From: CAVPNY01 sp963706905
GTDB taxonomy: Bacteria > Chloroflexota > Anaerolineae > Anaerolineales > UBA4823
Length of the DNA stretch: 64,000 nucleotides
Reading direction: 5' to 3'
NCBI GenBank assembly: GCA_963706905.1
Contig: CAVPNY010000012.1
Location: 558,001 to 622,000 of the forward strand
The notes beneath the pieces were generated by a model. That model was not told where the DNA came from and ran no database searches. It was given only the letters and a program-made list of their open reading frames with translations. Of this stretch, positions 9,061 through 17,828 are shown one piece after another (position 1 is the first letter of the stretch; each line of letters opens with the position of its first letter). The position numbers and the translations under genes are program-made.

Positions 9061-9918
9061 ATGCTATCTTCTCCCGGTCTGGTGAACCGACCGGCGGAGA
9101 ATAAAGATAAACAACGACTGGCGAATTTAATCCATTTCGAAACTCGTGTTCACCGGCATCTCGATTGGCGTGCACCACTCGATTGGATCGGCTCACAACC
9201 ATTCCTGGTTGCTGAACGCAGAAATCAAATTCAAGCCACCCTGGCATGTCCCCCAGATCCACCCGATATTGCCTGGATTCGGTTGTTCGGGGCAGCTTCA
9301 GAGATCGATCCTGGACAAGCCTGGGAGAATCTTTGGCCACTTGCATTAGAGACTCTCTCATCAATGGGGGCCACGAGGATCGCTGCCATCTCACTGCAAG
9401 AATGGTTTCGGCGACTCCTGCTCGAAAGCAAGTTCTATTTGATCAATCAAGTGATCCTGCTTGAATGGGAAAGAGGGTCTCTCCCGCAAATAAAAACTCT
9501 TTCAGATATAATGATCCGTGCGCTCGATATCCAGGATATGCCTGCATTAGAGATTCTCGATCGAGCAGCATTTGGACCACTCTGGCATAACTCGAGTGAG
9601 TTGTTAGCATGCGCCTACCGACAAGCAACTATTGCCACTGTAGCTGAAGTTGAAGGAGAGATTGTTGCCTATCAAATCAGCACTGCGACTCAAATGGGAG
9701 GCCATCTGGCTCGTCTAGCCACTCACCCAAACTATCAGAATTTAGGGATTGGTTCAGCGTTACTCCAGGATTTATTGTCTCAGTTTGTACTCAGAGGTGC
9801 ACTCCGAATCACAGTTAATACTCAACAGGATAACAAGGCTTCAATTTCCTTATATGAAAAGACTGGTTTTGTACGAACAGGGGAATCATATCCTGTGTAC
9901 CAATTTGACAGCCACTGA
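9061..9918 (+). CDS. GNAT-family N-acetyltransferase
   Basis: An acetyl-CoA-dependent acetyltransferase of about 285 residues. The C-terminal half carries the GNAT core: LARLATHPNYQNLGIGSALLQDLL (motif A with the pyrophosphate loop) and NTQQDNKASISLYEKTGF (motif B), as in RimI-type enzymes. The N-terminal half (about 130 residues) is a second, degenerate GNAT-like region with no clear acetyl-CoA loop, so this may be a two-domain GNAT. The ATG at 9061 is preferred; a TTG at 9043 is in frame, and neither has a good ribosome-binding site. The substrate is unknown. Confidence 0.8.
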   Translation: MLSSPGLVNRPAENKDKQRLANLIHFETRVHRHLDWRAPLDWIGSQPFLVAERRNQIQATLACPPDPPDIAWIRLFGAASEIDPGQAWENLWPLALETLSSMGATRIAAISLQEWFRRLLLESKFYLINQVILLEWERGSLPQIKTLSDIMIRALDIQDMPALEILDRAAFGPLWHNSSELLACAYRQATIATVAEVEGEIVAYQISTATQMGGHLARLATHPNYQNLGIGSALLQDLLSQFVLRGALRITVNTQQDNKASISLYEKTGFVRTGESYPVYQFDSH

Positions 9919-10027
9919 GCAGATTCAGCATTAATTAGATTCTCAATATTTAATCCTGGACAAGCCTATATCTTTATGGGAAAATCTTGCAGTTAACCAC
10001 ATTAATAAAATATGCACAGGAGTAACG

Positions 10028-10786
10028 ATGGATAAGAGTAAAGGCACTACCGGTAAGGGCACTTCAGCAAAACGCCAGGCAATCCGCGACAAACGCCGCC
10101 AGGAGCAACGCAAACAACGTTTGTATATCATTCTGGGAATCGTGGCGGTTGCCCTAGTCATTGCGCTAATTGTAATTATCCCCAGTCTTCAACCTGCTGG
10201 AGATATCGTCACCGTCACACCGGTCGAGCTTCCTATGGTAGATGGTCGGTCACTTGGCGATCCGAATGCACCGGTTAAAATCGATGTCTATGTGGATTTC
10301 CAATGCCCATCCTGTAAAAACTTTTCCGAGGATGTTGAGCCAGAAATTTTTAATCAATTAGTGGCAAGCGGTGATGTGTTTTATACATTCCGCCATTTCC
10401 CATTCCTAGATGATCAGGTCGTCGGGAAGGAATCAGACCAGGCTGCCAACGCCAGTATGTGCGCCATGGACCAAGATCGCTTCTGGGATTACCATGCAAT
10501 TCTTTTCGCTAATTGGAACGGTGAAAATCAGAACGCTTTCAGCGACAAACGTTTGGTAGCTTTTGCCAAATCTTTGGGACTAGACATGGACACCTTCAAT
10601 ACCTGCTTCAAAGCTAACAAATTTAATGCTGATATAGATTCCGATTTAGCTGCAGGAAGAATGAAGGGCGTTCAAGGAACCCCCAGTGTTTTTGTGAATG
10701 GTGAAATACTGACTCCAGGTTACGTTCCGTCCTTTGCTGAAATCTCCCAGGCTGTGGATGCAGCTCTCGCCGAATCTGGGAATTAA
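10028..10786 (+). CDS. Membrane-anchored DsbA-family thiol:disulfide protein
   Basis: A 252-residue protein with a basic N-terminus, one transmembrane segment (about residues 32-53, LYIILGIVAVALVIALIVII) and an extracytoplasmic thioredoxin domain. The active site is CPSC (Cys93, Cys96) after VDFQ, and the cis-proline loop is GTPSVFV, as in DsbA/BdbD proteins. Such proteins oxidise or isomerise disulfides of exported proteins. AGGAG is placed well before the ATG. Its stop overlaps the stop of the convergent DUF554 gene by four bases. No DsbB or VKOR partner is adjacent. Confidence 0.88.
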   Translation: MDKSKGTTGKGTSAKRQAIRDKRRQEQRKQRLYIILGIVAVALVIALIVIIPSLQPAGDIVTVTPVELPMVDGRSLGDPNAPVKIDVYVDFQCPSCKNFSEDVEPEIFNQLVASGDVFYTFRHFPFLDDQVVGKESDQAANASMCAMDQDRFWDYHAILFANWNGENQNAFSDKRLVAFAKSLGLDMDTFNTCFKANKFNADIDSDLAAGRMKGVQGTPSVFVNGEILTPGYVPSFAEISQAVDAALAESGN

Positions 10787-11511
10787 AAATAATCAAGGAT
10801 TGCAACTATAATCGGACCAATCAATAAAGCAGGAAGAAAGTTGCCGACCCGGATGGTTTTTAGTTCTAACAAGCTGCTGACCGCAATACCAAGAAGGAGA
10901 ACCCCACCTACCGCGGTCATTTCCGCCATCATGGCTGGCGAGATCAATGCTTGAGCCTGGGAAGCCAGCAAACTAATGCCACCCTGGTAAACCAGGATCA
11001 CAAGGGCAGAGAATAATACCCCTACCCCCAGGGTTGAGGCGAAAGCTAATGCGGCAAACCCATCCAGGACCGCTTTGATTGCTAACAAACTGTAATCTCC
11101 CGTCAGACCATCTTGAATCGAACCCAAGATAGTCATTGGGCCGACACAAAATACCAGGGAAGCCGTTAAGAATCCACGAATAAAAAGGCTTCTCTGGTCG
11201 GTATTATCGTCAGGAGTGACCATTTGTTCAGATTTACCTTTTGTGAATCTTCTCTCTAAATATCCACCCAGGTTACTCAAACCTTCCTCAATTCTCCACC
11301 ATTCTCCCAGCAGGCCACCGACAAGCAAACTCCCTAACACCACGATTGGATTTTCGGTCTCCAAGAACATTTGAATGCCGATTGCTGCTGTAAATAACCC
11401 AAGCCCCGCAATAATCGTCCGTTGGACTCTTTCGGGCAGACGACTGCCAAAAAGAATCCCTATTATTCCGCCAACTAGGACGGTGATCATATTGATCAGT
11501 GTTCCAGTCAC
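10783..11511 (-). CDS. DUF554-family integral membrane protein
   Basis: A 242-residue polytopic membrane protein with about six or seven hydrophobic segments and the family pattern NMITVLVGGIIGILFGSRLPER near the N-terminus and FCVGPMTILGSIQDGLTGD in the middle. This matches the DUF554 (YdfK-type) family, thought to be transporters or channels but without an established substrate. It starts eight bases after the adenosyltransferase stop, so the two form an operon. Function is not assigned. Confidence 0.85.
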   Translation of the reverse strand: MTGTLINMITVLVGGIIGILFGSRLPERVQRTIIAGLGLFTAAIGIQMFLETENPIVVLGSLLVGGLLGEWWRIEEGLSNLGGYLERRFTKGKSEQMVTPDDNTDQRSLFIRGFLTASLVFCVGPMTILGSIQDGLTGDYSLLAIKAVLDGFAALAFASTLGVGVLFSALVILVYQGGISLLASQAQALISPAMMAEMTAVGGVLLLGIAVSSLLELKTIRVGNFLPALLIGPIIVAILDYF

Positions 11512-11519
11512 TGATGACC

Positions 11520-12068
11520 TTATTCCTTCGCCAGGGTAGGTTTAGATTTTCCAGAAGCCTCGTTCTCCAACAACTCCAAAATAAAACACAGTGACGATAA
11601 TCGGTTGAGATAACGTAATAGGTCAACATTCTCAATCTCGGCGGAATTAAATAATCCTGCGACTTGACGTTCCGCGCGGCGTACCAATGTCCTGGCTGTG
11701 GCTATGTGTGCACCAGCGATAGAGTCTCCGGGAACAATAAATTCACTTGGCAGATCAACCTGGGCTTGGAGAGAGTCGATTTCTTCTTCAAGCCAATGCA
11801 CCCTCTTCTCGTCAATTCGTCGGAATCGCCCTGCGTTTTCCTTTGTTGCAGATAATTCTGCCATCAAATGATAAAGATCTTTCTGTACTCCCAACAACAG
11901 CGTCCTGGTCGGCATCGAAATACTATACGCTCGTGCAACTCCGAGTGCTGCGGTAGCCTCATCCACTGCTCCAATTGCCTCAAAAAGTGGATTGTTTTTC
12001 GGGAGCCGGCCTTCCCCCAAACGACCAGCATATCCATCATCCCCAGTCCGTGTATACAATTTAGTCAT
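11520..12068 (-). CDS. pduO: PduO-type corrinoid adenosyltransferase
   Basis: This enzyme transfers the adenosyl group of ATP to cob(I)alamin, making adenosylcobalamin. The N-terminus has the ATP-binding motif LYTRTGDDGYAG, followed by the helical bundle with VDEATAALG and the C-terminal RTLVRRAERQV and LLRYLNRLSSLCFIL segments that define the PduO/MMAB type. Length (182 residues) is normal. It is the first gene of a two-gene unit with the DUF554 protein. No cobalamin-riboswitch-like sequence was seen in the 82-base gap upstream. Confidence 0.9.
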   Translation of the reverse strand: MTKLYTRTGDDGYAGRLGEGRLPKNNPLFEAIGAVDEATAALGVARAYSISMPTRTLLLGVQKDLYHLMAELSATKENAGRFRRIDEKRVHWLEEEIDSLQAQVDLPSEFIVPGDSIAGAHIATARTLVRRAERQVAGLFNSAEIENVDLLRYLNRLSSLCFILELLENEASGKSKPTLAKE

Positions 12069-12150
12069 GCAGACAATTATACCTGCAGCGATCAGTCTGT
12101 TATGAATTGGACTATTGTTGTATACTTAAGTCATTAGAAAGGAGTCTGAA

Positions 12151-12366
12151 ATGCAACTTCGCTGTAATAATTGCCACAAACCATTTGCATTGAGTAAAGA
12201 TGAAATTAACATCGCTTTGGATACCATCCAAGAGGAAGAGCTTGGCCACTACAATGCATATTGCCCTCATTGTCGCCGTGCAAACCGTGTTTCTCGGCAA
12301 GAACTCCAACGCGCCGCCCCCGATTGGCAACCCAAACCAGTCACCGAGGAAACCAGTTCATCATAA
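12151..12366 (+). CDS. Small zinc-ribbon protein
   Basis: A 71-residue protein with CNNC (residues 5-8) and CPHC (about 38-41), spaced as a single treble-clef or rubredoxin-like zinc ribbon, and a disordered Pro/Thr/Ser tail. AAGGAG lies seven bases before the ATG, so this is a real gene. It is divergent from the adenosyltransferase and precedes the MoxR ATPase gene by 54 bases. No function can be given. Confidence 0.75.
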   Translation: MQLRCNNCHKPFALSKDEINIALDTIQEEELGHYNAYCPHCRRANRVSRQELQRAAPDWQPKPVTEETSSS

Positions 12367-12420
12367 AAAATCAGAAAGGTCTGCTGGTATCTTATTTTTA
12401 TTTACAGGTATCCTAATTTA

Positions 12421-13392
12421 ATGGGAAATCCTCCGTCATTTTTTAAATCGCCCCAGGAAGTCAAAAATGCCTTGGGGAAGAACCAATATATCGCCAATGA
12501 GGAAATCGCAACGATCATGTTCCTCAGCCAGCAACTTGGCAAGCCTCTTCTTACGGAAGGACCTGCCGGGGTTGGAAAGACGGAATTGGCGAAAGCCATT
12601 GCAGCGGCTACTAATCGGGATCTCATCCGCCTGCAATGTTACGAAGGATTGGATGAAACCAAGGCCCTTTATGAATGGGAGTACGCCAAACAGCTGCTCT
12701 ACACACAACTATTACGAGATAAACTTCAAGAAACCCTGGGGACTAGTCGAGATTTAGGTGAAGCTGCGGATCGAATCGCAGCAGAGGAAGACGTATTCTT
12801 TTCGATGCGCTTCCTGCTCCAACGCCCTTTATTAAAGGCGATCTTGAGTGAAAGACCAACCGTTTTACTAATCGACGAAATCGACCGTGCCGATGCAGAG
12901 TTCGAAGCGTTCCTTTTAGAGGTGCTGAGCGATTTTCAAGTCAGTGTGCCAGAATTAGGTACCCTCTCTGCAGTGCATATTCCTCTGGTAGTTCTGACCA
13001 GTAACAACACGCGTGAATTGAGCGAAGCATTAAAAAGGCGTTGTTTATACTTGTTCATAGGATATCCAACTATTGATCAAGAATTGGCAGTGGTCCGATT
13101 AAAAGTCCCCGATTTATCACCAAAACTGGCCAAACAAGCTGTTGAAATTGTCCATTCTCTGAGAAAAGTGGATTTACGAAAAGCTCCGAGTATTAGTGAA
13201 ACACTCGACTGGGCTAAGGCATTGGTATCATTGAATGTCAAAAACCTGAACAACGAGACACTGGAAACTACTCTGAGCGTCTTATTAAAACATGAGAGTG
13301 ATCTCCAGCGCGCCAGGCGAATCCTGAAACGATCCAGCAAAGATCTCTTAATCGACGAAGATGACCCCCGAGCACGTGGTTGGAATAATTAA
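12421..13392 (+). CDS. MoxR-type AAA+ ATPase (CoxD-like)
   Basis: A 323-residue AAA+ ATPase with Walker A GPAGVGKTE (from residue 47), Walker B TVLLIDEIDRAD (about 147-158) and a sensor SNNTRELSEALKRRC. MoxR proteins act with a VWA-domain partner as metal-insertion or activation chaperones. The next gene encodes exactly such a partner, CoxE-like, 45 bases away. In CO dehydrogenase and related molybdenum hydroxylases, CoxD and CoxE mature the active site. Here the hydroxylase subunits lie 40-50 kb away in the same window, so the link is plausible but not proven. Confidence 0.85.
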   Translation: MGNPPSFFKSPQEVKNALGKNQYIANEEIATIMFLSQQLGKPLLTEGPAGVGKTELAKAIAAATNRDLIRLQCYEGLDETKALYEWEYAKQLLYTQLLRDKLQETLGTSRDLGEAADRIAAEEDVFFSMRFLLQRPLLKAILSERPTVLLIDEIDRADAEFEAFLLEVLSDFQVSVPELGTLSAVHIPLVVLTSNNTRELSEALKRRCLYLFIGYPTIDQELAVVRLKVPDLSPKLAKQAVEIVHSLRKVDLRKAPSISETLDWAKALVSLNVKNLNNETLETTLSVLLKHESDLQRARRILKRSSKDLLIDEDDPRARGWNN

Positions 13393-13437
13393 TAAGACTG
13401 GTATTGCTCAAAGAGCATAGACTTACAGGTAATCACG

Positions 13438-14811
13438 ATGGAAGAAAGGATCGTTCGTTTTATCTCTGCACTCCGCGCTGGCGGAGTCAGAGTGAGTTTG
13501 GCAGAAAGCGCTGATGCCATGCTCGCCATTGACCAGATGGGCATAAAGAACCGGGATGCCTTTCGCCTTTGTCTGAAGTCGACTTCGATTAAGAATGCTT
13601 CAGACATGCCCATTTTCGATGAACTATTCCCTTTGTTCTTCGGCACATCCACTATTCCTCCATTTCTCAATATTTCGAATGATCTGACGCCTGATGAAGC
13701 CCGTTCGATTGCCGAAGCCCTCCGTCAATTTAAGGAACAACTGCGGGATATGCTGGAGCGACTCCTGAAAGGTGATCAGCTTCAACCAGGTGAATTAGAC
13801 CAGCTGAGTGAGATGATCGGTCTCAACCAAACAAATGATTTTCGCCTTCAAGAGTTGATGGCACAACGAATGGAAAAGGCATTAAAGTTTCGGGAGGTAC
13901 AAGAAGCCATCCAGGAACTGATGGATTTATTGGCAGAGATGGGTATCAATCGAGAACGAATTGACCAAATGACGAAGCTAATGCGGGCAAACCAACAATC
14001 TCTTCGAGAACAAATTCGTCAATATACCAGCAACCGGATCGCTGAAAATATGAGCGAATCCCGACCTGAGGAGGGATTGAATGGATTATTTGAGCGACCA
14101 TTCAATGCGCTCTCAGATAAAGATCTCGATCGATTGCGTAAAGAGGTTCAACGATTGGCTTCTTCATTGCGCACTCGCATCGCGCTCCGGCAAAAAAAGG
14201 CCAAAAGCGGCCAACTGGATGCAAAAGCCACAATCAGAGCCAATCTGAAACACGGGAGTGTTCCCATCGATATTAGACATAAGGATCGTACACTCAAGCC
14301 TCGCCTCATTATTTTTTGCGACATCAGCACTTCAATGCGACCTTGCTCAGAACTCATGCTCTCCTTGATTTATTCCATGCAAGATCAGATTAACAAAACA
14401 CATGCATTTGCATTTATTGACCATCTCGAATTTATCACCCCCGATCTCAATAACAAAGATATTCGCGGCGCTGTTGCTACTGTCCTTCGTCGCATGCCCC
14501 CAGGGCACTATAACACAGACTTAGGATTAAGCCTGGAAAATTTCTTCGATCAATTCTTGGATAAACTGGATAATCGCTCTACACTAATCGTGGTTGGAGA
14601 TGGTCGTAACAATTACAATGATCCTCGTCTGGATATCTTTGGAAACCTGTCACACCGATCCCGTCGCACCGTCTGGCTCAATCCAGAACCACCTACTCTT
14701 TGGGGGAGTGGAGACAGCGATATGCTCAGGTATGCTCCTTATTGTGACTCTATCCTGCAGGTTAGCAACCTTGCAGAACTCACAACTGCGGTTGACCGTT
14801 TATTGAGCTGA
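13438..14811 (+). CDS. CoxE-like VWA-domain protein
   Basis: A 457-residue protein. A long helical N-terminal part with heavily charged stretches is followed by a von Willebrand factor A domain from about residue 285. The metal-ion adhesion motif is FCDISTSM (Asp295, Ser297, Ser299), with later PGHYNTDLG and VVGDGRNNYND. This is the CoxE/YeaD class that partners MoxR ATPases in cofactor or metal-centre maturation. It has its own weak start region with no strong Shine-Dalgarno and converges on malQ 13 bases later. Confidence 0.85.
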   Translation: MEERIVRFISALRAGGVRVSLAESADAMLAIDQMGIKNRDAFRLCLKSTSIKNASDMPIFDELFPLFFGTSTIPPFLNISNDLTPDEARSIAEALRQFKEQLRDMLERLLKGDQLQPGELDQLSEMIGLNQTNDFRLQELMAQRMEKALKFREVQEAIQELMDLLAEMGINRERIDQMTKLMRANQQSLREQIRQYTSNRIAENMSESRPEEGLNGLFERPFNALSDKDLDRLRKEVQRLASSLRTRIALRQKKAKSGQLDAKATIRANLKHGSVPIDIRHKDRTLKPRLIIFCDISTSMRPCSELMLSLIYSMQDQINKTHAFAFIDHLEFITPDLNNKDIRGAVATVLRRMPPGHYNTDLGLSLENFFDQFLDKLDNRSTLIVVGDGRNNYNDPRLDIFGNLSHRSRRTVWLNPEPPTLWGSGDSDMLRYAPYCDSILQVSNLAELTTAVDRLLS

Positions 14812-14823
14812 TCGTTGTCCAAC

Positions 14824-16356
14824 CTAATCCAATTTCAAAGATGACTCCTCTTGCATGAGAAAGGGATTCTTGCGACCATAGATCGAGTTGAACTCCCTCA
14901 ATCGTGCACTGGAAAATTCATCCAGATCATCATCTTCCATTCTCCATGACCAGTTTCCACTTGGATTGCCTGGATAATTCATCCGCGCCGTGTTGTTTAA
15001 ACTCAGCAAATCTTGCATCGGAGCAAGAGCGAACACGGCCACCGACATCCAGGCTGCCCGGATCATGTCCCAGGCTACATCATGCCCGTCCCTCGCTAGA
15101 TACCTACGGTAATAATCTCTCTCACTCTCAGGAACGCGTTCATACCAACCTCTGGCGGTGTCGTTATCGTGAGTACCTGTATAAACAACGCAGTTTGAGA
15201 TATGGTTGTGCGGCAAAAATGGCTCATCCGGACTGCCATGAAAAGCGAACTGAACAATCTTCATGCCAGGCAAATTGAAGCGATCACGCATTGCGACCAC
15301 ATCCGGTGTGATCTCTCCCAGGTCCTCAGCGATAATTGGTAATTCACCAAACGCTTCAGCAATTATTTCGAAAAAGGCCTCCCCTGGTCCAGGTACCCAA
15401 CGACCTTTTACGGCTGTTTTTTCTCGAGCTGGCACTTCCCAATACCCTGCGAATCCTCGGAAATGATCTATCCGAATAATATCTACCTGATCCAACACAT
15501 GTTTGATCCGTTGTATCCACCACGCATACCGGTCTTGTGCATGTGTTTCCCATTTATAAAGAGGGTTTCCCCACAGTTGACCGATTTTAGAAAAATAATC
15601 CGGGGGAACACCAGCAACAACCGTCGGATTCCCCTTTCTATTCAGGTAAAACAATTCTGGATGAGACCAGACTTCAGCACTATCATGAGCGACAAAAATC
15701 GGTATATCTCCGATGATCTGAATATTCTTACTTGAGGTGTAGTTTCTCAATGCTTGCCATTGCCGAAAGAATAGAAACTGGTAAAACTTCTGGCAGCGTA
15801 TCGCGGGTGACAGACTCTGGCGGGCTTTTGCCAGTGCCTTGGGACTCCTTTCTCGCAAGCTGGCTGGCCATTTTATCCAAGAACCTCCACCATTCGATTC
15901 CTTCAATGCCATAAATAGTGCAAAATCATCCAACCACGAGGCTTGCTCATTACAAAAAGAATCAAAAGCATCCTTTAGTTCGGACAACCCAGAACATTGG
16001 AACCGGTCAAACGCTTTATCCAGGATGTGCAGTTTCCAGGGGATGACCACACCAAAATCCACCCGTCCTGGCGTGAATTCTGGTAACGATGAGAGATCCT
16101 CCGGTGAAAGCAATCCATCCAAGATCATGAGTTCCGGACTCACCAGGTATGGATTACCTGCAAAAGCTGAAAAACATTGGTAAGGAGAATCTCCATACCC
16201 TGTCGGACCAAGAGGCAATATTTGCCAGAGACTACAGCCTGATTTTGAAAGGAAATCCACCCACCGATAGGCTTGTGGTCCCAAATCGCCGATACCGTAT
16301 GGCCCTGGCAAGCAAGTAGGATGTAGCAATATTCCGGATGAGCGCTTAAACTTCAT
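14824..16356 (-). CDS. malQ: 4-alpha-glucanotransferase (amylomaltase, GH77)
   Basis: This cytoplasmic enzyme disproportionates maltodextrins by transferring glucan chains. GH77 motifs are present: GDIPIFVAHDSAEVW, DIIRIDHFRGF with the nucleophile Asp, IAEDLGEITPDV with the acid/base Glu, and YTGTHDNDTARGW with the third Asp. I place the start at ATG 16356, preceded by GAGGAGAAA, ten codons inside the longest frame; this overlaps the end of glgC by 11 bases and implies coupled translation. The length of about 510 residues is normal for bacterial MalQ. Confidence 0.94.
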   Translation of the reverse strand: MKFKRSSGILLHPTCLPGPYGIGDLGPQAYRWVDFLSKSGCSLWQILPLGPTGYGDSPYQCFSAFAGNPYLVSPELMILDGLLSPEDLSSLPEFTPGRVDFGVVIPWKLHILDKAFDRFQCSGLSELKDAFDSFCNEQASWLDDFALFMALKESNGGGSWIKWPASLRERSPKALAKARQSLSPAIRCQKFYQFLFFRQWQALRNYTSSKNIQIIGDIPIFVAHDSAEVWSHPELFYLNRKGNPTVVAGVPPDYFSKIGQLWGNPLYKWETHAQDRYAWWIQRIKHVLDQVDIIRIDHFRGFAGYWEVPAREKTAVKGRWVPGPGEAFFEIIAEAFGELPIIAEDLGEITPDVVAMRDRFNLPGMKIVQFAFHGSPDEPFLPHNHISNCVVYTGTHDNDTARGWYERVPESERDYYRRYLARDGHDVAWDMIRAAWMSVAVFALAPMQDLLSLNNTARMNYPGNPSGNWSWRMEDDDLDEFSSARLREFNSIYGRKNPFLMQEESSLKLD

Positions 16357-17608
16357 AAGGCTTTCTCCTCGTTTGAATATAGGCATTACCAGGTATTACA
16401 TCCGAGGCCATATCAGATGGAATCACATCTGTAGCGATTACAGCCCCTGGTTGAACTATTATCTCAGAAGCCAACTGGCTGTTCTTCCCGACCATTGTAA
16501 TGCGCAGTTGACCATCAGGAGATATACCTCCGATCTGGCTATCCTTTCCAATGCGCACATGTTTATCGATGATAGATCGTTCCACGATAGCACCGGATTC
16601 AATAATTGCATCGGTTAGAATTACCGATTCCCGGACAACTGCTCGATGCATAACACGAACTCCTGCTGATAGAACACTCCGATCAACGCAGGCTTGTGCT
16701 TCGATGACACAGCCATCTGTGATCATACTGTCTCTGATCTCCGCATCTTTGGAGATTCTCACTGGTGGTCGCTCCTCAGTTCTCGTGTGAACTATCCAAC
16801 TGCGATCATTTAGATCAAAAGGCGGTGGATCAACAAGCAAGTCCATGTGTGCATTCCAATACGACTCAACTGTTCCTACATCAACCCAGTATCCAGTATA
16901 TGGAAACGCGAACACCCGGGCTTCCTGGGATACCAACCTGGGCAAGATATCCTTCCCGAAATCGTGAGAACTTTCTTTACGGTTATGATCTTCCCATAAC
17001 ACCCGGTCTAATAAGTCAATGTTAAAAAGATAAACACCCATATTAACCAGATTGGACGAGGGATTTTCAGGCTTTTCTATAAAAGATGTCACGCGGAAAC
17101 CGTTATCAACTTCCACAATCCCAAAACGAGAAGCCTCCTCAATAGGCACACGAATGGTTCCTATGGTTACATCCGCCTGGTGATCACGATGAAAAGAGAT
17201 CAGGGCATCATAATTCATTTCATATATATGATCCCCCGAGAGAATCAACACAAGATCTGGTTTTGAGGACTTGATGAACCGAAAATTTTGCTGAACTGCG
17301 TCCGCAGTCCCCCCATACCAGTCAGAATTATTGCGCGCTTTATATGGGGAATATATTCTTAACCCACCTGTAAAATCCCGATTAAGGTCCCAAGGCCCAC
17401 CCGCGCCGATATGCTCGATCAATGAATGCGGGCGATATTGTGCCAGGATCATGACATCAAAAATACCGGAATTGACACAATTCGATAGCGTAAAGTCAAT
17501 AATCCGGTATTTTCCAGCAAAGGGGACTGCAGGTTTGGTGCGTTTAGCAGTAAGTGTTCCTAAACGCGATCCTTCACCACCAGCAAGTATAACTGCGCGA
17601 GTTTTCAT
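16346..17608 (-). CDS. glgC: Glucose-1-phosphate adenylyltransferase
   Basis: This enzyme makes ADP-glucose from ATP and glucose-1-phosphate, the committed step of bacterial glycogen synthesis. The nucleotide-binding motif GGEGSRLGTLTAKRTKPAVPF opens the protein, KYRIIDFTLSNCVNSG follows, and GTADAVQQN, SGDHIYEM and FIEKPENP mark the catalytic core; the C-terminus is a left-handed beta-helix. The 420-residue length is standard. AGGAG upstream supports the ATG. It is the first gene of a glgC-malQ operon; no glycogen synthase or branching enzyme gene is adjacent. Confidence 0.95.
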   Translation of the reverse strand: MKTRAVILAGGEGSRLGTLTAKRTKPAVPFAGKYRIIDFTLSNCVNSGIFDVMILAQYRPHSLIEHIGAGGPWDLNRDFTGGLRIYSPYKARNNSDWYGGTADAVQQNFRFIKSSKPDLVLILSGDHIYEMNYDALISFHRDHQADVTIGTIRVPIEEASRFGIVEVDNGFRVTSFIEKPENPSSNLVNMGVYLFNIDLLDRVLWEDHNRKESSHDFGKDILPRLVSQEARVFAFPYTGYWVDVGTVESYWNAHMDLLVDPPPFDLNDRSWIVHTRTEERPPVRISKDAEIRDSMITDGCVIEAQACVDRSVLSAGVRVMHRAVVRESVILTDAIIESGAIVERSIIDKHVRIGKDSQIGGISPDGQLRITMVGKNSQLASEIIVQPGAVIATDVIPSDMASDVIPGNAYIQTRRKPYEV

Positions 17609-17828
17609 CTAGTTCTCCTAGTTGGCGGTAATAATCAGTCTTATACTAAATCGCCTATAATTGTACTCGAATATTGATCCAGCTTTTCCCGTTCCAATTC
17701 ACGAGACGATGTTCGGATCCCAAAAATGTAGGTTCCAAATAAGGTTTGGGGAGTATAATCACCCAGGCGCCAGGAATCAATTTATTTTCCCTGGCGGGAA
17801 TTTACTGTTTTTTAAATGAATTTCCAAT

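Noticed and set aside
9015..9104. Short frame (29 codons) before the acetyltransferase as a leader peptide
   Set aside because: No ribosome-binding site, no regulatory hairpin after it, and it overlaps the acetyltransferase start in another frame.
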